Positions 45,752-54,744 of a stretch of DNA of 64,000 bases are shown here, one piece after another. The notes under the pieces are model-generated. The model was not told the origin of the DNA, searched no databases, and saw only the letters and a list, made by a program, of their open reading frames with translations. Made by a program: the position numbers and the translations under genes. This DNA comes from an uncultured Eubacteriales bacterium. GTDB taxonomy: Bacteria; Bacillota; Clostridia; Christensenellales; Borkfalkiaceae. The stretch spans positions 148,730-212,729 of the forward strand of contig CACXGN010000001.1 in the NCBI GenBank assembly GCA_902767225.1, given 5' to 3'. How positions within the stretch are numbered: the first letter of the stretch is position 1; the number at the start of each line of letters is the position of its first letter.

Positions 45752-46762
45752 ATGGATGAAAACAAAGCAAAAGCATTAGACAGCGTTTTGGTTCAAATCG
45801 AAAAACAATACGGCAAAGGTGCGATCATGCGCCTTGGAAGCACTTCTGCAGACTCTTCGATAGAAGTTTTGCCAACTGGTTGCTTTTCGCTAGATCTTGC
45901 GATCGGCGTAGGCGGACTTCCGCGCGGCAGAATTATTGAAATATACGGGCCGGAATCTTCCGGTAAAACCACCGTCGCGCTGCATGCGATAGCGGAAACG
46001 CAGAAAGCGGGCGGCGTTGCGGCGTTTATCGACGCGGAACACGCATTAGACCCCGTGTATGCAAAAAATCTCGGCGTAAATTTAGACGAACTTTACGTTT
46101 CGCAACCGGATACCGGCGAACAAGCGCTCGATATTACCGAAGCGCTCGTAAGTAGTAAGGCGGTGGATATTATCGTTGTAGACTCGGTCGCGGCGCTTAC
46201 CCCAAGAGTAGAGATCGAAGGCAATATGGGTGACGCAGTCGTCGGCGCGCAGGCAAGACTTATGAGCCAAGCGCTCAGAAAACTTACCGCAGTAACCGCT
46301 AAATCCAAAACGGTTATAATCTTTATCAACCAACTTCGTGAAAAGGTCGGCGTTATGTTCGGCAATCCCGAAGTAACCGCGGGCGGAAAAGCACTTAAAT
46401 TCTACGCAAGCGTCCGTATAGACGTTCGTAAGGCAGACGCCTTAAAAGACGGCGGCAACGCATACGGCAACCACACGAAGGCGAAGATAGTTAAAAACAA
46501 AGTCGCTCCGCCATTTAAAACTGCGGAATTCGACATTATTTACGGCAAGGGCATTTCAAACGGAAGTTGCCTTGTCGATCTTGGCGTAGAATACGACGTT
46601 TTGGGAAAGAGCGGCGCATGGTTCTCTTATAACGGCGAAAAGATCGCGCAGGGCAGAGAAAGATGCGTAGAGTATCTTGAAAGTAATCCCGAAATTGCCG
46701 AAGAGATAAAAGCGAAGATTACCGAAGCCGCAAAAAACGGCGCAAACAAAAAGAGTAAATAA
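45752..46762 (+). CDS. recA: Recombinase A
   Basis: 336 residues. Walker A GPESSGKT (66-73), Walker [14 protein letters not shown], loop L1 [19 protein letters not shown], and [15 protein letters not shown] in L2. RecA coats single-stranded DNA, drives strand exchange and triggers LexA self-cleavage. GAGG precedes the ATG 4 bases after cinA. No intein. It works with AddAB at the other end of the window. Confidence 0.98.
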   Translation: MDENKAKALDSVLVQIEKQYGKGAIMRLGSTSADSSIEVLPTGCFSLDLAIGVGGLPRGRIIEIYGPESSGKTTVALHAIAETQKAGGVAAFIDAEHALDPVYAKNLGVNLDELYVSQPDTGEQALDITEALVSSKAVDIIVVDSVAALTPRVEIEGNMGDAVVGAQARLMSQALRKLTAVTAKSKTVIIFINQLREKVGVMFGNPEVTAGGKALKFYASVRIDVRKADALKDGGNAYGNHTKAKIVKNKVAPPFKTAEFDIIYGKGISNGSCLVDLGVEYDVLGKSGAWFSYNGEKIAQGRERCVEYLESNPEIAEEIKAKITEAAKNGANKKSK

Positions 46763-46768
46763 GTATTT

Positions 46769-46801
46769 ATCCGCGGAGAATATATTGACTTTTCCGCGGA
46801 T
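46769..46801 (+). terminator. recA terminator hairpin with the next promoter in its loop
   Basis: Stem ATCCGCGGA (46769-46777) / TCCGCGGAT (46793-46801), 15-base loop containing a TTGACT. The T-run after it is short, so it may only partly stop read-through. Confidence 0.65.
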
Positions 46802-46813
46802 TTATAATACAAT
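46785..46813 (+). promoter_or_regulatory. rny promoter overlapping the recA terminator
   Basis: TTGACT (46785-46790), 17-base spacer, TACAAT (46808-46813). The -35 is in the hairpin loop and the right arm is in the spacer. A TATAAT at 46803 is too close (12 bases). Confidence 0.65.
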
Positions 46814-46867
46814 TATAAATGAATATAAAGGCTTTTGCCGTTATATAAAAATAAGGAGGGCATGGAA

Positions 46868-48475
46868 ATGCAAAGTAATATTTTCGGCTCTCTGTTCTTG
46901 GCAAGCACGGGGCTTACCGTCGCGCTTATCGTTATCGGCTTAATAGTCGGTATAGCGGGCGGAATAGCACTCGGCTGGTTTTTGAAAAATACGTCTTTTA
47001 AAAAGAAGACCGGTGATATTCAGAAAGTTACCGAAAAAATGCTCGACGACGCTAGGGAAGAGAGCAAATCCATAAAAAAAGAGGCTATTTTAGAGGCTAA
47101 AGAACAGGAGCTTAAACTTCGTAACGATTTTGAAAGGGAAAGTAAGGAAAAGCGTATCGAACTCCAACGTATGGAAAATAGGCTTAACCAAAAGGAAGAA
47201 ACCCTTGATAAAAAAGAAGAAAGTCTTTTAAAGCGTAACGAAGAAACAACAAGGCAACAAAACGTCTTAAAAGAAAAACAGTCCGAACTCGATAAAAAAC
47301 TTGCGGACATTAAAGATCAGCACGAGCAAATGATAAAGGAATTCGAAAGAATTTCTCAAATGAGCCGTGACGAGGCGAAACAGCAACTTGTCGCCGCGAT
47401 CGAAGACGAAGCAAAGCACGACGCCGTTTCTATGGTGAAAAACATCGAGCAAGAAGCAAGAGAAGAAGGCGAAAGAAAGGCGAAAGAAATCGTTTCGCTG
47501 GCTATTCAAAAGTGCAGCACCGAACAGGCGTCCGAAATAACCGTTTCGGTTGTTCCCCTTCCTTCCGACGATATGAAAGCAAGAATTATCGGTAGAGAAG
47601 GCCGAAACATCAGAACGCTTGAAAACGCAACTGGTATCGAACTTATAATTGACGATACGCCCGAAGTGGTTATAGTTTCGGGATTTGATCCTGTTAGGAG
47701 AGAGACCGCAAGGATCGCGCTCGAAAAACTTATTCAAGACGGAAGAATTCACCCCGCAAGAATAGAAGAAACGGTTGAAAAGGTCAAAAAAGATCTCGAT
47801 CAGCAGATAAAAGAAGCGGGCGAATCGGCTATGTATGAATGTGGAGTCTTCGGGCTTCACCCAGAACTAGTTAAGATTTTAGGCAGACTTAAATTCCGTA
47901 CCAGTTACGGTCAGAACGTGTTAAAGCACTCTATCGAAGTTTCGCACCTTGCAGGCGTTATGGCAACCGAACTCGGCGTTGACGCAACGCTCGCAAAAAG
48001 AGCGGGGCTGCTCCACGATTTAGGTAAGGCGGTGGACTTCGAAGTGGAAGGCACGCATATGCAGATCGGCGGCGATCTTGCTAAAAAGTATCGTGAAAAC
48101 CATATCGTAGTAAACGCTATCCTTGCTCACCACGGCGACGTGGAGGCAAAGTCAATAGAAGCGGTGCTCGTTCAGGCGGCGGACGCTATTTCAGGCGCAC
48201 GCCCCGGCGCGAGAAGAGAGACTACCACGAACTACGTTAAACGTCTTCAAAAACTCGAAGAGATCTCCGGTAGCTTTAAGGGCGTTGAAAAATGCTACGC
48301 TATCCAAGCCGGCAGAGAAGTCAGAGTTATGGTCAAACCCGATCAGGTTGACGACGCAAAGACTGTATTCCTTGCCAAAGAGATCGCTAAAAAGATCGAA
48401 CAGGAAATGGAATATCCGGGGCAGATCAAGGTCAACGTCATCAGAGAGTGGCGCGCTACCGAATTCGCAAAATAA
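46868..48475 (+). CDS. rny: Ribonuclease Y
   Basis: 535 residues. Membrane anchor at about 12-40 ([20 protein letters not shown]), a long charged coiled coil, KH domain ([19 protein letters not shown]), and HD domain ([26 protein letters not shown]). It makes the first cuts in mRNA decay at the membrane. I start at ATG 46868: AAGGAGGG is 8 bases upstream; the ATG at 46862 is too close and upstream TTG has no site. It has its own promoter. Confidence 0.96.
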   Translation: MQSNIFGSLFLASTGLTVALIVIGLIVGIAGGIALGWFLKNTSFKKKTGDIQKVTEKMLDDAREESKSIKKEAILEAKEQELKLRNDFERESKEKRIELQRMENRLNQKEETLDKKEESLLKRNEETTRQQNVLKEKQSELDKKLADIKDQHEQMIKEFERISQMSRDEAKQQLVAAIEDEAKHDAVSMVKNIEQEAREEGERKAKEIVSLAIQKCSTEQASEITVSVVPLPSDDMKARIIGREGRNIRTLENATGIELIIDDTPEVVIVSGFDPVRRETARIALEKLIQDGRIHPARIEETVEKVKKDLDQQIKEAGESAMYECGVFGLHPELVKILGRLKFRTSYGQNVLKHSIEVSHLAGVMATELGVDATLAKRAGLLHDLGKAVDFEVEGTHMQIGGDLAKKYRENHIVVNAILAHHGDVEAKSIEAVLVQAADAISGARPGARRETTTNYVKRLQKLEEISGSFKGVEKCYAIQAGREVRVMVKPDQVDDAKTVFLAKEIAKKIEQEMEYPGQIKVNVIREWRATEFAK

Positions 48476-48487
48476 AAAAGATATAAC

Positions 48488-48517
48488 AAAAAGGCACGGT
48501 ATCTTCCGTGCCTTTTT
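48488..48517 (+). terminator. Shared terminator between rny and nfnB
   Basis: Perfect stem AAAAAGGCACGG / CCGTGCCTTTTT, loop TATCTT. Confidence 0.9.
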
Positions 48518-48554
48518 AGGTTTAAATAGTTTTAGTCTTTGCTTTTAAATATTG

Positions 48555-49940
48555 TTATTTATTACTCAAATATTCGTCGATGGCGATAGCGGCGTTTTTA
48601 CCCGCGCCCATGGCAAGGATAACGGTTGCGGCGCCTGTTACCGCATCGCCGCCTGCGTAAACGCCTTCTATCGACGTTAAGCCGTCTTCACCGTTTACTA
48701 CTATTCCGCCCTTTTTATTGACTTCAAGTCCAGCCGTGGTGCTTTTAATAAGCGGGTTGGGGGAAGTTCCGATAGCGACAATCGCGCAGTCCGCGTCGAT
48801 AGAAAATTCCGAGCCGTCAATCGGGACGGGGCGGCGCCTACCCGACTGGTCGGGTTCGCCTAGTTCCATTTTTTGGCATTTAACTCCGTTTACCCAGCCG
48901 TTCTCGTCTTTGGTGATTTCAAGCGGAGCGGTAAGGAAATTAAACTTTATGCCTTCTTCTTTGGCGTGTTCGACTTCTTCTTTCCTTGCGGGAAGTTCGG
49001 TTTCGGTTCTTCTATATACTATGGTAACGTCCGCACCCAAACGCTTTGCACTACGCGCCGCGTCCATAGCGACGTTTCCGCCACCGAATACCACCGTTTT
49101 TTTAGCGTGCATGATAGGGGTGGGGGAATCTTCTTTATAAGCCTTCATAAGGTTTATTCTCGTTAAAAACTCGTTTGCGGAATAAACGCCGTTAGCGGAT
49201 TCGCCCGGGATCTTCATAAAGTTCGGAAGCCCCGCGCCCGTGCCGATAAACACGGCGGAAAAACCTTCTTCGTGCATAAGTTCGTCTATCGTAAGCGTTT
49301 TACCGATAACTACGTTCGTCATAAACTCTACGCCTAGATTTTTTAAGTCTTCGATCTCTTTTTTAACGATCTCTTTCGGAAGTCTGAATTCCGGTATTCC
49401 GTAAGATAAAACTCCGCCGGCAAGGTGCATTGCCTCGAACACGGTAACAGAGTATCCGTGTTTTGCAAGATATCCCGCACAGGCAAGCCCCGATGGGCCG
49501 GAGCCGATAACCGCGACCTTTTTACCGTTCTTATCAACGTTTGATATTTCGCCTTTAGCGTTCTTTCTGTGATAGTCCGCAACAAACCTTTCAAGTCTGC
49601 CGATTCCCACGCTTTCGCCCTTTATACCGCGCACGCACTTGCTTTCACATTGCGATTCCTGCGGGCAAACCCTACCGCAAACGGCGGGAAGAAGGTTGTC
49701 TTCGGTTATGATTTTATACGCCTCTTCAAATTCGCCTGCCGCTACTTTTGCGATAAACTGCGGTATTTTTACTTTAACGGGGCAACCGCCGCGGCAGGGC
49801 ATATTCTTACAGTTAAGGCAGCGCTGTGCCTCTGAGATAGCCTGCTCTTCGGTATAGCCCAAAGCGACTTCGTCAAAGTTTTTATTTCTAACGTCCGGTT
49901 CTTGAGACGGCATCGGATTTTTTATTAAAGAAGGATTCAT
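48555..49940 (-). CDS. nfnB: NfnB/GltA-type NADPH oxidoreductase subunit
   Basis: 461 residues. N-terminal cysteines of two [4Fe-4S] clusters (RCLNCKNMPCRGGCPV; VCGRVCPQESQCESKC), FAD-binding GSGPSGLACAGYLA, NADPH-binding VVFGGGNVAMDAARS, and the final GDAVTGAATVILAMGAGK. This subunit pairs with NfnA; NfnAB couples ferredoxin and NADH to make NADPH by electron bifurcation. The gltA (glutamate synthase small subunit) name is an older label for the same fold; the neighbour with an [2Fe-2S]-flavin subunit favours Nfn. AAGGAGGT precedes the ATG, which overlaps the nfnA stop (TAATG). Confidence 0.88.
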   Translation of the reverse strand: MNPSLIKNPMPSQEPDVRNKNFDEVALGYTEEQAISEAQRCLNCKNMPCRGGCPVKVKIPQFIAKVAAGEFEEAYKIITEDNLLPAVCGRVCPQESQCESKCVRGIKGESVGIGRLERFVADYHRKNAKGEISNVDKNGKKVAVIGSGPSGLACAGYLAKHGYSVTVFEAMHLAGGVLSYGIPEFRLPKEIVKKEIEDLKNLGVEFMTNVVIGKTLTIDELMHEEGFSAVFIGTGAGLPNFMKIPGESANGVYSANEFLTRINLMKAYKEDSPTPIMHAKKTVVFGGGNVAMDAARSAKRLGADVTIVYRRTETELPARKEEVEHAKEEGIKFNFLTAPLEITKDENGWVNGVKCQKMELGEPDQSGRRRPVPIDGSEFSIDADCAIVAIGTSPNPLIKSTTAGLEVNKKGGIVVNGEDGLTSIEGVYAGGDAVTGAATVILAMGAGKNAAIAIDEYLSNK

Positions 49941-50779
49941 TATTTGACCTCCTTAAAAAGATTGCAAACATCTTCGTGTCTTTGTCGTTCGCGCATCTTA
50001 TACGTAGCGCCGCGTTTCATTGCCTCGTCAAAATCGACAAGGTGTCCGTCGAAATCCGGCCCGTCAACGCAGGCGAACTTGGTTTCGCCGCCGACAGTCA
50101 GTCTGCATCCGCCGCACATACCCGTTCCGTCTATCATTATGGGATTCATACTGACAACCGTTTTAACGCCGAACGGCTTTGTGGTAAGGCAAACGAATTT
50201 CATCATAATCAGCGGGCCTATCGCGATAACTTCGTCATAATTTTCGCCGCTTTCGATAAGTTTTTTAAGCGCGTCGGTAACGAGCCCTTTTTCGCCCCAA
50301 CTTCCGTCGTCGCTCATTTTACAAAACTTATCTGACACCGCGGCAAATTCTTTTTCCAAAATAACCAAGTCTTTATTTCTAAACCCCGCGATAGTGTGAA
50401 CTTCCGCCCCTATATCGTGCAATTTTTTAGCAACGGGGTAGGCGATGGCGCACCCGACGCCGCCGCCGACGACAGCGACCTTTTTAAGCCCTTCGGTTTC
50501 CGTCGCTTTCCCAAGCGGGCCCACGAAGTCGCAAATATAATCGCCTTCGTTTTTAAGGTTTAATTTATACGTCGTTTCTCCGACGATCTGAAAGATAATG
50601 GTAACCTTGCCGGTATTTCTGTCAAAATCGGCGATGGTTAGCGGTATTCTTTCCCCGTCTTCGTCCACGCGAAGTATGATAAATTGACCGGGTTCGGCTT
50701 TTCTTGCGACCAGCGGAGCGTCTATCTCCATTAGCGTGACCGTGGGGTTAAGACTTGTTTTCCTTAAAATTTTATACAT
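49940..50779 (-). CDS. nfnA: NfnA/SudB-type ferredoxin:NAD subunit
   Basis: 279 residues. FAD part (GERIPLTIADFDRNTG), NAD part (VAVVGGGVGCAIAYPVAKKL), and the C-terminal [2Fe-2S] motif GMCGGCRLTVGG with a further Cys in TKFACVDGP. It is the partner of NfnB; sulfide dehydrogenase SudAB and dihydroorotate dehydrogenase PyrK share this fold, but the pairing with the NfnB-type gene decides. It lies 12 bases after guaA on the minus strand. AAGGAAAA serves as ribosome binding site. Confidence 0.88.
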   Translation of the reverse strand: MYKILRKTSLNPTVTLMEIDAPLVARKAEPGQFIILRVDEDGERIPLTIADFDRNTGKVTIIFQIVGETTYKLNLKNEGDYICDFVGPLGKATETEGLKKVAVVGGGVGCAIAYPVAKKLHDIGAEVHTIAGFRNKDLVILEKEFAAVSDKFCKMSDDGSWGEKGLVTDALKKLIESGENYDEVIAIGPLIMMKFVCLTTKPFGVKTVVSMNPIMIDGTGMCGGCRLTVGGETKFACVDGPDFDGHLVDFDEAMKRGATYKMRERQRHEDVCNLFKEVK

Positions 50780-50791
50780 AATTTTCCTTGA

Positions 50792-51769
50792 TTATTCCCA
50801 CTCGATCGTGGCAACGGGCTTAGGAGTGATGTCGAACAAAACTCTGTTTACGCCCTTTATTTCGTGAGTTATCCTTTCGGTAATTTTCTGCAACAGTTCG
50901 AAAGGAACGTTTTCAACGGTTGCTGTCATAGCGTCAACAGTATTTACCGCACGGATTATAACGGGGTAAGCAAACGTTCTGCCGTTTTCGCCTACGCCTA
51001 CCGACTTAAAGTCCGGAACTACCGTAAAGTATTGCCAAACTTTTCCCGCAAGACCGTTTTTAGCGAATTCGTCGCGAAGGATCGCGTCGGACTCTCTGAC
51101 GAGTTCTAATCTGTCACGGGTTATTGCGCCCAAACATCTTACGCCCAAGCCGGGACCGGGGAAGGGTTGACGGTAAACCATTTTATCGGGAAGACCTAAC
51201 GCTTTGCCTACCACTCTTACTTCGTCTTTGAATAAAAGTTTAACGGGTTCAACGAGTTCGAATTTAAGATCGTCCGGAAGTCCGCCTACGTTGTGGTGAG
51301 ACTTAACTCCGTCGCTTTCTAAGATGTCGGGATAAATAGTGCCTTGCGCTAAAAATTCGATACCTTCTAACTTCCTTGCTTCTTCTTCGAAAACTCTGAT
51401 AAATTCCGCGCCGATGATTTTGCGTTTTTTCTCTGGATCGGAAACGCCGGCAAGTTTATCCAAAAATCTGTCTACCGCGTCTACGTAAATAAGGTTTGCG
51501 TCCATTTGGTTGCGGAACACTTCGATAACTTGTTCGGGTTCGCCCTTTCTTAAAAGTCCGTGGTTAACGTGCACGCAAACGAGATTTTTGCCTATCGCCT
51601 TAATTAAAAGTGCGGCAACAACCGAAGAGTCAACGCCGCCGGAAAGGGCAAGCAAAACCTTTTTGTCGCCGACTTGCGCCTTTATTTCTTTTATCTGTTC
51701 ATCGATAAAAGCTTTGGCAAGCGCTTCGTTTGTAATTCGTTCCATATCGTCAGGTCTTTTGTTTCCCAT
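50792..51769 (-). CDS. guaA: GMP synthase, ATP-pyrophosphatase part only
   Basis: 325 residues instead of about 510. The PP-loop is LSGGVDSS (42-49), and the dimerisation domain with [14 protein letters not shown] and [16 protein letters not shown] is complete. The N-terminal glutaminase domain is missing, and nothing upstream encodes it: there is a clean promoter and GGGAG right before this ATG. So the enzyme must use free ammonia or a separate glutaminase subunit, as in archaea (GuaAa/GuaAb). It turns XMP to GMP. It heads the operon guaA-nfnA-nfnB. Confidence 0.92.
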   Translation of the reverse strand: MGNKRPDDMERITNEALAKAFIDEQIKEIKAQVGDKKVLLALSGGVDSSVVAALLIKAIGKNLVCVHVNHGLLRKGEPEQVIEVFRNQMDANLIYVDAVDRFLDKLAGVSDPEKKRKIIGAEFIRVFEEEARKLEGIEFLAQGTIYPDILESDGVKSHHNVGGLPDDLKFELVEPVKLLFKDEVRVVGKALGLPDKMVYRQPFPGPGLGVRCLGAITRDRLELVRESDAILRDEFAKNGLAGKVWQYFTVVPDFKSVGVGENGRTFAYPVIIRAVNTVDAMTATVENVPFELLQKITERITHEIKGVNRVLFDITPKPVATIEWE

Positions 51770-51802
51770 TGTGAGTATCTCCCTTAATTAAATTTAAAAA
51801 TT

Positions 51803-51831
51803 ATTATAAAATAAACTGAGTGATAAGTCAA
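51803..51831 (-). promoter_or_regulatory. Sigma-A promoter for guaA-nfnA-nfnB
   Basis: Minus strand: TTGACT (51826-51831), 17-base spacer, TATAAT (51803-51808). Confidence 0.78.
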
Positions 51832-51888
51832 TAAAAAGAATTAAATTAACTTGATATATATTATAAAAAGGCAAGAGTATCAAATTAT

Positions 51889-51917
51889 TTGACAAGTATC
51901 GGCATAAATGATAAAAT
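51889..51917 (+). promoter_or_regulatory. Strong promoter for glutamine synthetase, extended -10
   Basis: TTGACA (51889-51894), 17-base spacer, TAAAAT (51912-51917) with TGA before it. An in-frame ATG at 51908 lies within it and cannot be the start. Confidence 0.82.
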
Positions 51918-51949
51918 TTTATAATCAAAAGAGAAAAGGCAAGGTAAAA

Positions 51950-54052
51950 ATGAAAGCGCTTGAAGTCTCCGAAAAATTCGGTTCAATGGTCTTTAACGAA
52001 AAAGTAATGAAAGAACGCCTGAGCGATTCCGCATATGCGGAAGTTCGCCGCTCGATAGACGAAGGCGTTCCGCTTTCGCGCGGGTGTGCAAAAGAAGTCG
52101 CAAACGCCATGAAAGAGTGGGCTATCGAAAACGGCGCTACGCATTTTACTCATTGGTTCCAGCCTATGACGGGGGTTACCGCAGAAAAACACAACAGTTT
52201 TATCGAACCGTCAAAGAGCGGCGAACCCATAATGAAATTTTCCGAAAACTCCCTGCTCGCAGGTGAGTCGGACGCGTCGAGTTTTCCTAACGGCGGGCTC
52301 AGGGCAACGTTCGAAGCAAGGGGATATACCGCTTGGGATATTACGTCTTACGCGTTTATAAAAGACGGCAGCCTATATATTCCGACCGCGTTTTGTTCAT
52401 ACGGCGGCGAGGCGCTCGATAAAAAAACGCCGCTTCTCCGCTCTATGGACGCTATCGATAAGCAGGCAAAAAGGATACTTGCACTTTTCGGTAAGAAGAA
52501 CGTGAAAAAAGTCGTTCCTACCGTTGGCGCGGAACAGGAATATTTTTTGATCAGTAAAGACGTTTACGAAAAAAGGATAGACCTTATCCATTGCGGAAGA
52601 ACGCTTTTCGGCGCAAGACCTTCTAAGGGTCAGGAACTCGAAGATCACTACTACGGCGCTATAAAAACGCAGGTCGCTTCTTTTATGAAGGAAGTTGACG
52701 AAGAACTTTGGAAACTCGGAGTTTATTCTAAAACTAAGCATAACGAAGTTGCTCCCGCACAGCACGAACTTGCCGCAATGTTCATGCAGGCGAATATCGC
52801 ATGCGATCAGAACCAACTGACGATGGAAGTTATTAAAAGCGTTGCTAACAAGCACGGTATGGTATGTTTGTTGCACGAAAAACCTTTCGATAAGGTAAAC
52901 GGCAGCGGAAAGCACGATAACTGGTCTCTTTCTACCGACTCGGGCGAAAACCTTTTAGAACCCGGCGACACCCCGCGCGATAACGCACAGTTTATTCTAT
53001 TCTTGCTGGCGGTGATAAAGGCGGTGGATGAATATCAGGACTTGCTTAGGATCTCCGTCGCAAGTGCAGGTAACGACCATAGGCTTGGGGCAAACGAAGC
53101 GCCGCCAGCGATCATTTCGGTATTTTTGGGCGAGGAGTTAGAAGAAGTTTTAAGTGCGATAGAGAGCGGCTCCGACTATTCGGCAAAGAAAAAGGGCGAA
53201 CTTAAAATAGGCTTATCAAACCTTCCGCCGCTACCAAAAGATGCGACGGATAGGAACAGAACTTCGCCTTTCGCGTTCACGGGGAATAAGTTTGAATTCC
53301 GTATGGTAGGCTCTGCCGAAAATATTTCCTGCCCGAACTTTATTCTAAACACCATAGTCGCGGAAGAACTGTCAAACTTTGCCGATGTTTTGGAAAAAGC
53401 GAACGATTTTAACTCCGCGCTTGAAAACTTATTGCGCGAAACGATTAAGAAACATAAACGCATAATCTTTAACGGCAACAACTATTCGAAAGAGTGGGAA
53501 AAGGAAGCCGAAAAACGCGGACTACTTAACTACGTTTCCACGGTAGACGCCGTTCCGCACTATAACGATCCGAAAAACGTTAAAGTTTTTGAAAAGCATA
53601 AGGTTTTATCCGAAAGCGAAATACTTTCAAGACAGGAGATAAAACTCGAAAACTACGCCAACGTTATTCATATCGAAGGGCTTACCGCCGTAGATATGGC
53701 AAGAAAGGAAATTGCGCCGGCTATAATCGAATACGAAAGTTTCCTTCTTTCCGAAATCGAAGCCAAAAAAGAATTCGACGCTTCGCTTGACGCCACGCTT
53801 GAAAAAGACGCGTTAAAGAAGATCTCCGATCTTTCGGGAAAATTCTTAAAAACGCTTTCCCGCCTTGAAAAAGAAGTGGAAGAGTTCTCTAAAATGACGG
53901 GCGTTTTGGATAAGGCGAAGTATTGCAGGGAAACTATTCTTTCGGATATGGAAGAGTTAAGGCGTTTTGCCGACGGTATGGAACTGATCCTCGGCAAAAA
54001 GTTCTGCCCGTTCCCAACATACGAAGATATTTTATACAGCGTTAAATATTAA
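51950..54052 (+). CDS. glnA: Glutamine synthetase type III
   Basis: 700 residues, the long type III (GlnN) form. Typical parts: WFQPMTGVTAEKHNSF near the N-terminus, VGAEQEYFLI, KTKHNEVAPAQHELA, NDHRLGANEAPPAIIS, and NRTSPFAFTGNKFEFRMVGS. It makes glutamine from glutamate and ammonia with ATP, and is the main ammonium-assimilating enzyme in many gut Clostridia. The start 51950 has AGG nearby and lies after the promoter. It is transcribed alone, divergent from guaA; glutamine could feed GMP synthesis through a separate glutaminase. Confidence 0.95.
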   Translation: MKALEVSEKFGSMVFNEKVMKERLSDSAYAEVRRSIDEGVPLSRGCAKEVANAMKEWAIENGATHFTHWFQPMTGVTAEKHNSFIEPSKSGEPIMKFSENSLLAGESDASSFPNGGLRATFEARGYTAWDITSYAFIKDGSLYIPTAFCSYGGEALDKKTPLLRSMDAIDKQAKRILALFGKKNVKKVVPTVGAEQEYFLISKDVYEKRIDLIHCGRTLFGARPSKGQELEDHYYGAIKTQVASFMKEVDEELWKLGVYSKTKHNEVAPAQHELAAMFMQANIACDQNQLTMEVIKSVANKHGMVCLLHEKPFDKVNGSGKHDNWSLSTDSGENLLEPGDTPRDNAQFILFLLAVIKAVDEYQDLLRISVASAGNDHRLGANEAPPAIISVFLGEELEEVLSAIESGSDYSAKKKGELKIGLSNLPPLPKDATDRNRTSPFAFTGNKFEFRMVGSAENISCPNFILNTIVAEELSNFADVLEKANDFNSALENLLRETIKKHKRIIFNGNNYSKEWEKEAEKRGLLNYVSTVDAVPHYNDPKNVKVFEKHKVLSESEILSRQEIKLENYANVIHIEGLTAVDMARKEIAPAIIEYESFLLSEIEAKKEFDASLDATLEKDALKKISDLSGKFLKTLSRLEKEVEEFSKMTGVLDKAKYCRETILSDMEELRRFADGMELILGKKFCPFPTYEDILYSVKY

Positions 54053-54067
54053 AAATTTTAATCAGAT

Positions 54068-54096
54068 AAGCGTCGGAAAGTTATCCGACGCTTTTT
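54068..54096 (+). terminator. Terminator after glutamine synthetase
   Basis: Stem AAGCGTCGGA / TCCGACGCTT, loop AAGTTA, T-run. Confidence 0.9.
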
Positions 54097-54144
54097 CTGT
54101 TTTTGAATATATATAATATATTTAAATAAAATATGAAAATAAAG

Positions 54145-54173
54145 TTGAAAACCGAAAAAAAATGTGCTAAAAT
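54145..54173 (+). promoter_or_regulatory. Promoter for the hydrogenase operon, extended -10
   Basis: TTGAAA (54145-54150), 17-base spacer, TAAAAT (54168-54173) with TGC before it. A GTG at 54164 that opens the reading frame earlier lies inside it. Confidence 0.78.
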
Positions 54174-54235
54174 ATTATGGCTGTAAAAAAGAAAAATTTA
54201 TTTTGGTTATTTTTTTACATATATACGGAGGTTTT

Positions 54236-54727
54236 ATGGCAAAAACATCAGGCGTGCCCTTTAACGGCACCAAAGAACAGGAAGAGAAGTTAAGAGCGAA
54301 ACTTCACGAACTCAAATCCGTTCAGGGCGGACTTATGCCCGCACTTCAAGAGGCTCAGGAAATCTACGGTTATCTTCCGAAAGAAGTGCAGATAATCGTT
54401 GCCGAAGAGTTGGGGCTTTCCCTTTCGGAAGTTTACGGAGTCGTTTCTTTCTATTCTCAATTCACTATTGTCCCCAAGGGTAAATATAAAATCGGCGTAT
54501 GCCTAGGAACGGCTTGCTACGTTAAAGGTTCGGGCGATATTCTTGCCGAAGTTGAAAAAGTTTTGGGTATCAGCGCAGGACAGATCACTTCCGACGCTAA
54601 ATTCTCGATCGACGCTACTCGTTGTATCGGTTGCTGCGGTTTGGCTCCGGTTATGACCGTTAATGACGACGTTTACGGAAGAATCACTCCGAAAGACGTT
54701 AACGGCATTTTAGCGAAGTATAACTAA
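54236..54727 (+). CDS. hydC: Bifurcating hydrogenase subunit HydC (NuoE-like)
   Basis: 163 residues. Thioredoxin-like [2Fe-2S] protein: cluster cysteines in CLGTACYVKGS and CIGCCGLAP, plus the helical N-terminus (GGLMPALQEAQEIYGYLPKEVQ). It passes electrons in the trimeric NADH- and ferredoxin-linked [FeFe] hydrogenase. GGAGG decides the ATG 54236; the earlier in-frame start is in the promoter. First of three genes, followed after 17 bases by HydB. NADP-reducing HndA is an equivalent name. Confidence 0.92.
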   Translation: MAKTSGVPFNGTKEQEEKLRAKLHELKSVQGGLMPALQEAQEIYGYLPKEVQIIVAEELGLSLSEVYGVVSFYSQFTIVPKGKYKIGVCLGTACYVKGSGDILAEVEKVLGISAGQITSDAKFSIDATRCIGCCGLAPVMTVNDDVYGRITPKDVNGILAKYN

Positions 54728-54744
54728 TTCGGAGGGCAAAGGTT

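Noticed and set aside
46835..46867. Earlier TTG and ATG 46862 for rny
   Set aside because: The TTG has no ribosome site and 46862 is only 2 bases from GGAGG; 46868 has correct spacing.
47267..47860. 197-codon open frame opposite rny
   Set aside because: Shadow of the coiled-coil and KH region.
51908..51949. Earlier ATG for glutamine synthetase
   Set aside because: It lies inside the -10 region of the promoter, so it cannot be in the mRNA.
51770..51949. Purine or glutamine riboswitch between guaA and glnA
   Set aside because: Both mRNA leaders are short (about 30 bases) and lack aptamer pairing; only promoters are seen.
54164..54235. Earlier GTG for hydC
   Set aside because: It overlaps the -10 box; the true ATG at 54236 has a GGAGG site.
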